Assembly: GCA_009774615.1 (NCBI GenBank)
Contig: VSOC01000114.1
Span: 1-11,985, forward strand
Origin: Lachnospiraceae bacterium
GTDB lineage: Bacteria > Bacillota > Clostridia > Lachnospirales > Lachnospiraceae
DNA length: 11,985 nt
Reading direction: 5' to 3'
In this document: positions 6,669 through 11,985 of the stretch, one piece after another
Position numbering within the stretch: the stretch's first letter is position 1
How the letters are laid out: each line of letters opens with the position of its first letter
Notes under the pieces: generated by a model
What the model was told of the DNA's origin: nothing
The model's input: only the letters and a program-made list of their open reading frames with translations
The model's database searches: none
Translations under genes and position numbers: made by a program

Positions 6669-6716
6669 AAAAGGTGCATCGTTTAGAAGCTCTCACTTCA
6701 TCACGATACACCTTTT
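6669..6716 (+). terminator. Hairpin terminator after the relaxase gene
   Basis: AAAAGGTGCATCGT (6669-6682) pairs with ACGATACACCTTTT (6703-6716) with a single C/A mismatch and a 20-nt loop. It starts 12 bases after the relaxase stop. The A-rich 5' arm and the T-run at the 3' end would let it work in both directions. It also marks a shift to more AT-rich DNA. Confidence 0.6.
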
Positions 6717-6871
6717 ACTATGCGGCAATCCGCCGATACTTTTCTTTGTACGCTTTCGTACATTACCATACTCTTTTATCATAATGCTCTCCTTTTGCAT
6801 CTCAAAACTATTGACGGATTCCCATGCCGATCAACAGTCTTTACGCCCCTATTTCTTCTTATATATTGAAA

Positions 6872-6914
6872 GGCGTACTGTAATCGCACCATTTATTATG
6901 AAACGCAGTACGCC
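6872..6914. repeat. 9-bp inverted repeat GGCGTACTG / CAGTACGCC
   Basis: GGCGTACTG (6872-6880) and CAGTACGCC (6906-6914) are perfect inverted copies separated by 25 bases. The spacing is large for a terminator and no U-tract follows. It could be a regulator or recombinase site, or a chance repeat. Confidence 0.35.
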
Positions 6915-6954
6915 ATCCGAAATATATATTTTTCTTTTACTGTCTTTAAGTGCA

Positions 6955-7074
6955 TCAAACCATCACAGAAAACAAAATACTAAGCGTTCCTCCAGCAAAT
7001 ATTCCATAAGCTATACCCCAACCAATATAATAAGATACCTTGTCTTTTTGCTTCCTTTTTTCATGATGTCTCAT
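6955..7074 (-). pseudogene. Small membrane-protein ORF, probably frameshifted
   Basis: The minus strand encodes 39 residues, MRHHEKRKQKDKVSYYIGWG followed by a hydrophobic Gly-rich segment (IAYGIFAGGTLSILFSVMV). A basic head followed by a membrane helix with a glycine pattern recalls small glycine-zipper membrane proteins of Firmicutes. One base past the stop, in the next frame, the sequence reads WFDALKDSKRKIYI, a plausible cytoplasmic tail, so a one-base indel may have broken the gene. The reading frame also stays open upstream for about 30 codons without a convincing start or ribosome binding site. I cannot name a family. It may simply be a relic in a decaying intergenic region. Confidence 0.35.
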
Positions 7075-7221
7075 TCTTTCCAAAAATACGAATTTGCCTC
7101 TACTCTTCGATTCTCCTATCTGTCCTTTGTGGCTTATTGATAAAATATTCTCAAAAAGACACTATCAAAAAAGTATACGCACATAACTTCTGTTTTTCCT
7201 AATGGGAAATCATAAAACCAC

Positions 7222-7881
7222 TCACTTTTGATCTCTCACATATAAAGCTAATTTTTTTCCCATTTCGAATGCGTTTTGGCTGTCTATCAGAAATTGTTCT
7301 TTTCTTACTTTTGCTTTATGTTCCTCATTAAAGTTAGATGCCGCATATTTTGAATAATCATCAAACTGGTAGCAGTCTGCGGAAATAACATACTCTGAAT
7401 AACCATTTAATAGTTGTAAATAATTCTTATTATTCTCAAATATATATTGATACCCAAATGATTCTAACATTTCATGTGGCAATCCCATTGTGTAAACAAA
7501 ACCAGTCTGTATCACACCTGTAAAATTTGTACGTTCTGCAGAATCATAGGAAAGATTGGCAAATATCAATCGCTCTATAAATGATTTCATTTCTCCAGTA
7601 ATGTTACCTAAATATATCGGAGAACCAAGCAACAAAATATCACTTGACATTATCCGCTTCAACACCTCTGTCATATCATCCTTCATTATACAGCACTCAA
7701 CCAATTTGCCTGCTTTCCTCTTACAACTAAAGCAGCTACAACAGCCTTTAAAATCCAAATCATAAAGATGAACTAATTCTATCTCTGCACCCGCATATGC
7801 CGCTCCATCAAGAGCTTTCTTTAGTAAAGTAGCTGTATTCCAGTTTTTTCTTGGACTTCCGTTAATTGCTATTGCCTTCAT
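7222..7881 (-). CDS. Flavodoxin-family NAD(P)H-dependent oxidoreductase, iron-sulfur flavoprotein-like
   Basis: The 219-aa protein starts MKAIAINGSPRKNWNTATLL: a beta strand followed by the FMN phosphate-binding loop GSPRKNWNT (residues 8-16). A second FMN-contact loop, SPIYLGNITGEMKSF, lies at 87-101. Between them are Cys47, 48, 50 and 53 (GCCSCFSC) and Cys63/64 before KDDM. The CxxCxxC spacing resembles the archaeal and clostridial iron-sulfur flavoprotein (Isf) family; the last cysteine is further away than usual, so cluster binding is uncertain. It probably reduces quinones, nitro compounds or O2-derived species in the cytoplasm. The start has AAAGGG upstream; a 48-residue upstream extension has no such support. 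It is divergent from an HxlR regulator, a very common pairing, so redox- or electrophile-controlled expression is likely. Confidence 0.85.
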   Translation of the reverse strand: MKAIAINGSPRKNWNTATLLKKALDGAAYAGAEIELVHLYDLDFKGCCSCFSCKRKAGKLVECCIMKDDMTEVLKRIMSSDILLLGSPIYLGNITGEMKSFIERLIFANLSYDSAERTNFTGVIQTGFVYTMGLPHEMLESFGYQYIFENNKNYLQLLNGYSEYVISADCYQFDDYSKYAASNFNEEHKAKVRKEQFLIDSQNAFEMGKKLALYVRDQK

Positions 7882-7994
7882 AAAAAATCCCTTTCTATTT
7901 ACATTTTTAAATTTTTCATTATAATATAAGTGTAACTGTTGGATACAAAAATACAAGTACGCACATTTTTGTGCCCTAAAATAGTGAGGATAAA
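7882..7994. promoter_or_regulatory. Divergent promoter/operator region between flavoprotein and hxlR genes
   Basis: The 113 bases between the divergent genes should hold both promoters and the HxlR operator. On the minus strand a perfect TATAAT (7918-7923) lies about 37 bases before the flavoprotein start, with a TTGTAT 19 bases further upstream as a possible -35. A short inverted repeat GCACA-TTTT-TGTGC (7961-7974) and the repeated ATACAA (7943-7948, 7951-7956) lie near the hxlR start and are operator candidates. The assignment of the operator is a guess. Confidence 0.45.
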
Positions 7995-8354
7995 ATGTCT
8001 GACAATAACTTATACAATGGTTCATGTGAAATCGTAAATGCCCTTAACCTTCTTAGTGGCCGTTGGAAACTGCCAATTTTGTGGAAGCTATCCTATGGAA
8101 ATATAAGGTACAATGAACTCAAACGGCAGGTTCACGGCATTACTAATATAATGCTGACCCGCTCTCTGCAGGAACTGGAAGCACACGGCATAGTCAGCCG
8201 CATCCAATATTCAGAAATTCCTCCTCATGTAGAGTATTGTTTGACAAAAGCTGGTCAAAAATTGATTCCTGCTTTACATGAACTAAAAAAATGGGGAGAA
8301 GAACAGGCTATTCTTGAAAGGCAGCTACATTCAACTTCCAATAATAAAGAATAA
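7995..8354 (+). CDS. HxlR-family winged-helix transcriptional regulator
   Basis: The 119-aa protein has the HxlR layout: short N-terminus, Cys11 (NGSCEIVNALNLLSGRWKLP), a winged helix-turn-helix with RYNELKRQVHGITNIMLTRS as the recognition region, the LQELEAHGIVSR wing, and a C-terminal dimer helix. HxlR regulators are dimers that bind inverted repeats in divergent promoters. Several sense disulfide stress or electrophiles through a cysteine at this N-terminal position (HypR, YodB, CatR). Conservation of Cys11 suggests thiol sensing here. GTGAGG lies about 6-8 nt upstream of ATG. It most likely controls the divergent flavoprotein gene and itself. Length and fold appear complete. Confidence 0.9.
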   Translation: MSDNNLYNGSCEIVNALNLLSGRWKLPILWKLSYGNIRYNELKRQVHGITNIMLTRSLQELEAHGIVSRIQYSEIPPHVEYCLTKAGQKLIPALHELKKWGEEQAILERQLHSTSNNKE

Positions 8355-8470
8355 GCCAAATCTCCTGTTTCCGGAAAAACAATAGGGTCTGCTACTTTCT
8401 ATGAAGAACAAGCGGAAAGTAAACAAACGACAATCAAACTTATAATATACATTGCCATTCTTTTCTTCAT
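8355..8470 (-). pseudogene. Lipoprotein remnant: signal peptide followed by a premature stop
   Basis: ATG at 8470 opens MKKRMAMYIISLIVVCLLSA, then CSS and TAG (8399-8401). This is a textbook lipoprotein signal peptide: Lys/Arg head, hydrophobic core and LSAC lipobox. After the stop the same frame continues KVADPIVFPETGDLAYS, which looks like the start of a mature lipoprotein, before running into antisense of hxlR without further sense. So the gene appears to have a nonsense mutation and to have lost its 3' end. A weak GGGGAG lies about 15 nt upstream. A functional 23-aa peptide is possible but less likely. The parent family is not recognised. Confidence 0.55.
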
Positions 8471-8504
8471 AAAAATACTTTCACTGCTCCCCAAAACCAG
8501 GCAT

Positions 8505-9158
8505 CTATAAACATAACACTCCTAAAAGTGATTCGTACCTTTCCGTTTCATTTTTTATATCTTCGGTAGTGACACCGTAATACAAATATATCTTTTTATA
8601 CAGTTTCCTTAACTGTTTCATGATCTTCTTCTCCCTGCTGCTGAATGAGCCAACAAGTACCTGCCAGACCGTTTCCACACCTATTCTCATACGATCATTC
8701 TCTGCCCATTTAATCTCATATATATGGAAATCCATAGGAAAGATATCATCCGCAATTCCCTCTGCCATCCTGTTCCGCTCATAAATCTGCTCCCAAAACA
8801 CCTTTAAGGCTTCCACATCCTCCCTTTCCGGTGGCTCCAAGTCCATTAACTCTCCCAACAAATCCGGGCGGTGACGCATGATAAGGGATGTTTTTAAGCT
8901 GTTCCTCTGTTCCAGATAATTATGAGACTGCTGCGAAACCTCCACTGCACCGTACTCCCGTTTCAGCCATTCCACGACTTCCTCCAGTGTATGGGGATTG
9001 GCAGTAATCCGTTTTTTTATCCTATTCCTTTTTATTTTACGGAAATAATTCTGTATGCGTGTTGTAAGTTTTACCTTACTGCCTTTTCTTGCAATAAAAA
9101 TACTTGTAGGCCCATCTGCTCCGCCTATAATGGATATACTGCCTGTACCCTTGCCCAT
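8505..9158 (-). CDS. Uncharacterised protein with N-terminal GGADGPTSIF tag
   Basis: The 217-aa protein begins MGKGTG and continues SISIIGGADGPTSIFIARK (residues 7-25). This short motif is nearly identical to a segment of the beta subunit of sodium-pumping decarboxylases (OadB/GcdB), but the rest of the protein is soluble, with no membrane helices. It has a very basic stretch (residues 25-51) and then an acidic/basic helical domain with TLEEVVEWLKREYGAVEV (about 57-74), EIKWAENDRMRIGVETVWQV (about 148-167) and a Lys-rich helix near 177-191. Automatic annotation as a decarboxylase subunit would therefore be wrong. The start at 9158 was chosen for GGGAG eight bases upstream; an ATG at 9173 would add five residues. 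Function is unknown, and it looks like a single-gene unit. Confidence 0.75.
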   Translation of the reverse strand: MGKGTGSISIIGGADGPTSIFIARKGSKVKLTTRIQNYFRKIKRNRIKKRITANPHTLEEVVEWLKREYGAVEVSQQSHNYLEQRNSLKTSLIMRHRPDLLGELMDLEPPEREDVEALKVFWEQIYERNRMAEGIADDIFPMDFHIYEIKWAENDRMRIGVETVWQVLVGSFSSREKKIMKQLRKLYKKIYLYYGVTTEDIKNETERYESLLGVLCL

Positions 9159-9263
9159 ATCTACATCTCCCATTCAAAATAAAATTCCCGCTTTCTGAGA
9201 CTTATTAGTTATTGATATACAGCCACGAGATTGTATGCTTTATTATCACATACGAGAAACTAT

Positions 9264-9683
9264 CTACTGCCCTGTGATTTCTAAAATATATTGATATGCA
9301 AATTCGATTCCACTACAAGTCAATTTTTCACACATATGTGGTGGATCGCTCTCCAAGAAACCTGTAGGCCGTAATTCAAAGCATCTTAATGAGCCAAATG
9401 TTTTATCAAAGGAAGACGCAAAATTATAGCAAGCAGATACAATTTCATCTCCTGTTTTTCCCAACATATGGAGATAAATTCCCATAAACATAAGCGCACC
9501 TTCAACTAAGCCGCACTGCGCTCTGTATCCACCAGCTCCATGCATTCCGACCGCAGACCAGATTGTTTGCTGTTCAACAGAAATTTCAAATAATTCACTC
9601 AAACAAATAATAGTTGTTCCCGCACAATTTATATCATTGTTCCAGTACAATTCATGTACCCGATTTATTATATATTCTTTCAT
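9264..9683 (-). CDS. C_GCAxxG_C_C family redox-active protein
   Basis: The 139-aa protein fits the putative redox family named for its cysteine pattern: NCAGTTIICLSELF (Cys20, Cys27), a Gly-rich GMHGAGGYRAQCGLVEGALM (Cys57), then Cys85, Cys101 (GSLRCFEL), Cys118 and Cys123 near the end. In relatives these cysteines are spaced over a helical bundle and are thought to bind metal or to shuttle electrons; the biochemical role is not established. The start at 9683 (MKEYIINRVHEL) was preferred because family members begin near here and GAGGTG lies upstream; an ATG at 9728 would add 15 residues but has no ribosome binding site. No signal peptide is seen, so it should be cytoplasmic. Confidence 0.72.
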   Translation of the reverse strand: MKEYIINRVHELYWNNDINCAGTTIICLSELFEISVEQQTIWSAVGMHGAGGYRAQCGLVEGALMFMGIYLHMLGKTGDEIVSACYNFASSFDKTFGSLRCFELRPTGFLESDPPHMCEKLTCSGIEFAYQYILEITGQ

Positions 9684-9834
9684 TATAATATGGCACCTCA
9701 AGGACTTCTTATTTACTGATTCCTCCATTATTCACGAAACTGCCCCTGCTCCCCGATCCTCCGTCTACCGGAAACAGTGAAAGCCTGCACACCCTATGTG
9801 TCTTATTGGTGATATGCATCCGTAAAGGTATTTC

Positions 9835-10302
9835 TTACTCAAACTCACCAATAATACTTCCTTTTTGGATAATATGCTTTTCAGCCTTTTTCAGAAAATT
9901 TCTTTTCATAGAGCTGGCGCTTATGTTTATTTCACAGTCTAAAGAATAAATTGTAAAACGGTAACTATGTTTTTTCCCTTTTGGCGGTTTCGGCCCCGCA
10001 TAGCGATGCAGTCCATATCCTACCCCCTGGCGAGCATTCCCCAGTGCAGGCACAGTCCTACCAACAGGAATATTTTTCTTTATTCTGTTAGCAGCTGGAA
10101 TGTTCCAGATAATCCAGTGCGTAAAATCCTTAATCGGATGTGATAAATCTTCTAATATAACAGCAAGGGTCTTCGCATTTGCTGAAAGATTCTTAATTAC
10201 AAACTCCGGTGATATGTCCTTTCCCCGCCCGGTATATTCGATAGGAAATTTGCTTCCATCAACCATGCCAATGCACTCAAATTCCAAAATAGTATTATTC
10301 AT
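9835..10302 (-). CDS. YbhB/YbcL-family (PEBP, Raf kinase inhibitor-like) protein
   Basis: The 155-aa protein carries the PEBP signature: VILEDLSHP (residues 48-56, a variant of the usual D-x-D-x-P anion-pocket box), FTHWIIWNIP (60-69) and GLHRYAGPKPPKGKKHSYRF (97-116). Bacterial YbhB/YbcL proteins are small beta-rich ligand-binding proteins of unclear function. There is no signal peptide, so this one is cytoplasmic. The start at 10302 has GGAGG five bases upstream; an ATG eight codons earlier has none. It is followed, after a 151-base gap, by the C_GCAxxG_C_C gene on the same strand. The two could be cotranscribed, but the gap makes that uncertain. Confidence 0.85.
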   Translation of the reverse strand: MNNTILEFECIGMVDGSKFPIEYTGRGKDISPEFVIKNLSANAKTLAVILEDLSHPIKDFTHWIIWNIPAANRIKKNIPVGRTVPALGNARQGVGYGLHRYAGPKPPKGKKHSYRFTIYSLDCEINISASSMKRNFLKKAEKHIIQKGSIIGEFE

Positions 10303-10442
10303 ACTTTCCTCCATAACTTGTTTCATATCCTACATTTTCAATATAACAATCTCGCTATCGAGCAAAGTCGCTCTTATTCCCAGGTCTGCGAAAACAGGAA
10401 AACCTACGGCCTGTGCCTTATTACTTTATGCATATCACCTTT

Positions 10443-10475
10443 AAAATACCCTTGCGCCGTTCCGTCAGGGATTTT
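10443..10475 (-). terminator. Intrinsic terminator of the DUF6033 operon
   Basis: On the minus strand AAAATCCCT and AGGGTATTTT pair across a 14-nt loop with one bulged base, 2 bases after the stop of the 223-aa gene, and the stem ends in TATTTT. The stem is short but the position and the T-run fit termination. The remaining 140 bases up to the PEBP gene (10303-10442) contain a weak hairpin (ACAGG/CCTGT, 10395-10415) and no gene. Confidence 0.5.
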
Positions 10476-10477
10476 AC

Positions 10478-11149
10478 TCAGGTATTCTCGTTTTTCTCTT
10501 TCAGAAGAGAATCCAACTTATCCTTTACAGCCTGTTTAGCAATCGCATCCATCTGATCTACCGTCTTTAGCCCGCCAGAAGCAGCCAAAGCATAGGGATC
10601 ATTCAATGCCACATGGCTATCTGTCAGCATAGACCAAAGCTGATGATGCGTCCACTGCCGCTCTTTCTCAGGCATACTGGAATCAAAGTAGTTAGACCAG
10701 TCACACAGGTATTTCCCGGAGATAAAAGCCAAACTGTTAATTGGAGCAGAGACAGCCTCATTATAGACATCGGAATAGTAGGCTTTGATTTTGTTTTCCT
10801 GATCTTGAAGCTGTCCCAAATAGGATTCAAAATAAGTCTTAGTAGCAATAGTTCCGTCAGGGTCAACAGCCCGGTAAGGATCGACTTCCAGCGGTGTTTG
10901 ATTTTCACTCTGCCACTGTTTGAGCTGTTCCATAAAATCCTCTTTTGTCATGGTGCCCAGGTAAGCTGCTACCTTATCAGCCTGAGTTTCAAAATTGTTG
11001 GAAGTAGCCTCCCGCCCCGCCTGAGATATAGTTACTTGATCGCCGTTCGGGACAGATGCAGTTTCAACGTTCTTTTCCCTTGGCTCAGCAAAACGTGCTG
11101 TACGATATGTAAATACTTGATGTGCAATAGGATTTAATGACATATCCAT
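10478..11149 (-). CDS. Hypothetical protein, second gene of the DUF6033 operon (223 aa)
   Basis: I do not recognise a named family with confidence. The protein lacks a signal peptide and membrane helices. Residues 36-47 read GDQVTISQAGRE, a D-x-V-x-I/L-S-x-x-A box that also occurs in FlgM and several other flagellar or secreted-protein families, so it may be an interaction motif. The rest is helical with many Asp/Glu/Lys and Tyr/Trp (QWTHHQLWSMLTDSHVALND near 165-184), and a charged tail. The start has GGAGG seven bases upstream of ATG. It lies 51 bases downstream of the DUF6033 gene on the same strand and is followed by a terminator, so the two form an operon and probably work together. Confidence 0.72.
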   Translation of the reverse strand: MDMSLNPIAHQVFTYRTARFAEPREKNVETASVPNGDQVTISQAGREATSNNFETQADKVAAYLGTMTKEDFMEQLKQWQSENQTPLEVDPYRAVDPDGTIATKTYFESYLGQLQDQENKIKAYYSDVYNEAVSAPINSLAFISGKYLCDWSNYFDSSMPEKERQWTHHQLWSMLTDSHVALNDPYALAASGGLKTVDQMDAIAKQAVKDKLDSLLKEKNENT

Positions 11150-11200
11150 AGAAAAACCTCCTACTACAATATATTTTTATTATGCTATCCAACAATGAAT

Positions 11201-11953
11201 TTACGCTTCTATGTCCAGACTTGCTCCCGTAGGTGTGGACGTACCCAAAGATGCAGCTATAACCTTCTGCGTAACATCTTTTATATCTGTACCTATAGCG
11301 TTTGTAGTATACTCATCTGTACCTCTACCTCTCCTTGAATCATTCACTATTTTTCTCTCTGCCCGTCTTTCGACAGCCTTTTCTTCCTCTGTCTTTTTCT
11401 CAGCTCGTTTTTTAGCTAGTTTTTCCTTTTCTTCACGTTTCCTTCTGGCTTTTAACCAACGTTCCTCCTCTTTCTTATACTTCTTTTGGGTTTTATTGGT
11501 ATTACTATTACCGTTCCCTGTATTTGCTGTCCTCATGCCACCACAAGATGACTGTCTATTTCCATTGGCATCATATGTAACAGTTCTTCCTCCAAGAACG
11601 ACACCATCCCTTTGTGCCCATCCATAAACCATTGAATTTGCCGCAACTTCTCCCGACAAATTCCATTCGATCTCCTTTGCAAATTCTGGATCATTTGCCA
11701 TTTTCTTTAAACAGTCATAGGAAAGATTTACCGTGACTTTGCCGCTATTGCTCGGTAATATGCCACCATTTGTATTGAAATTTATCTGAGGAAATTTCTT
11801 GCATAATTGTTCATAGTATGCTTGCACCTTGTCTTTGCTGTTTGTTGATGCACTTGTCTTTACTTCCGTTGCCGCTTTGCTGTTCGTTTTTTTCATAGTA
11901 TCAGTGTAACTAGCTGTATAGCTGCTATAATTGTTTGTAATCTCCATTGCCAT
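11201..11953 (-). CDS. DUF6033 family protein
   Basis: The 250-aa protein begins MAMEITNNYSSYTASYTDTM and has the conserved block YYEQLCKKFPQINFN (47-60), GKVTVNLSYDCLKKMANDPE (71-90) and FAKEIEWNLSG (91-101), then VVLGGRTVTYDANGN. I assign this arrangement to DUF6033, common in Lachnospiraceae. Residues 155-203 form a very charged Lys/Glu/Arg helix, probably a long coiled coil, followed by a polar tail. There is no signal peptide or membrane segment, and the function is unknown. GGAGGG lies nine bases before ATG, close to the right edge, so the promoter is largely outside the window. It is the first gene of an operon with the 223-aa protein. Confidence 0.8.
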   Translation of the reverse strand: MAMEITNNYSSYTASYTDTMKKTNSKAATEVKTSASTNSKDKVQAYYEQLCKKFPQINFNTNGGILPSNSGKVTVNLSYDCLKKMANDPEFAKEIEWNLSGEVAANSMVYGWAQRDGVVLGGRTVTYDANGNRQSSCGGMRTANTGNGNSNTNKTQKKYKKEEERWLKARRKREEKEKLAKKRAEKKTEEEKAVERRAERKIVNDSRRGRGTDEYTTNAIGTDIKDVTQKVIAASLGTSTPTGASLDIEA

Positions 11954-11985
11954 AAATTTTTACCCTCCACAATAAAATTTTTTAT

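Larger units (their letters stand above)
6657..7221. other. Gene-poor, AT-rich stretch between mobilization module and flavoprotein gene
   Basis: These 565 bases hold no convincing intact gene. Apart from the terminator they contain a small hairpin (6747-6762, TGTACG/CGTACA), a 9-bp inverted repeat (6872-6914), and a degraded-looking membrane-protein ORF on the minus strand (6955-7074). Composition is clearly more AT-rich than the relaxase. The stretch probably contains the right boundary of the mobilization module or the scar of a deletion. Confidence 0.6.

Noticed and set aside
6439..7140. 233-aa plus-strand ORF
   Set aside because: It overlaps the relaxase C-terminus in another frame, runs through the terminator hairpin and AT-rich noncoding DNA, and lacks a ribosome binding site or domain-like pattern.
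7882..8025. 48-residue N-terminal extension of the flavoprotein
   Set aside because: It crosses the divergent promoter region and overlaps the hxlR start; the family starts at MKAIAINGSP, which has its own ribosome binding site.
8505..9158. Sodium-ion-translocating decarboxylase beta subunit
   Set aside because: Only a stretch of about 17 residues matches; there are no transmembrane helices and the length is about half that expected.
11211..11627. 138-aa hydrophobic plus-strand ORF that looks like a membrane protein
   Set aside because: It is the antisense of the Lys/Glu-rich coiled coil of the DUF6033 protein; AAR/GAR codons read backwards as Phe/Leu/Ser, giving false hydrophobicity.

Overview
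The window looks like accessory DNA from a Gram-positive gut Firmicute, most likely a Lachnospiraceae-type Clostridium (Blautia/Ruminococcus-like). The reasons are AGGAGG-type ribosome binding sites, moderate to low GC, a Tn1549-like MobC/relaxase pair, a replisome-organizer/DUF6017 replication module and a DUF6033 protein. The genus is an inference; no rRNA or housekeeping gene is present.

Region 1 (1-1294, minus strand) is a piece of the replication module of an integrative or mobilizable element. It holds the 3' remnant of a DUF6017-type replication protein (5' part lost, one in-frame TAG), a translationally coupled 220-aa protein of unknown function, a 22-aa ORF, and the start of a second replisome-organizer gene that runs off the left edge.

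Region 2 (1295-4793) is a complete 3.5-kb recombinase-in-trio (RIT) element. Three different tyrosine recombinases are encoded in overlapping minus-strand genes, flanked by 119-bp terminal inverted repeats (about 90% identical). The outermost 32 bp of each end is a palindrome (perfect on the left, one mismatch on the right). The element sits exactly between the truncated replication gene and the mobilization module.

Region 3 (4794-6656, plus strand) is the mobilization module: a likely oriT with overlapping inverted repeats, mobC, and an overlapping MOBP-type relaxase with an intact HxDxxHxHNH motif. A hairpin terminator follows. RIT plus mobilization module form a layered mobile region, but no integrase/excisionase of the outer element is seen on the right.

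Region 4 (6657-10477) has mixed, partly AT-rich cargo or chromosomal DNA: a degraded small membrane-protein ORF, a flavodoxin-family (iron-sulfur flavoprotein-like) reductase divergent from an HxlR regulator, a lipoprotein remnant stopped just after its lipobox, an unknown protein with an N-terminal GGADGPTSIF tag, a C_GCAxxG_C_C redox protein and a YbhB/YbcL (PEBP) protein.

Region 5 (10478-11953, minus strand) is a two-gene operon: a DUF6033 protein followed by an unrecognised 223-aa protein, ending in a hairpin terminator. No tRNA, rRNA or CRISPR array was seen.
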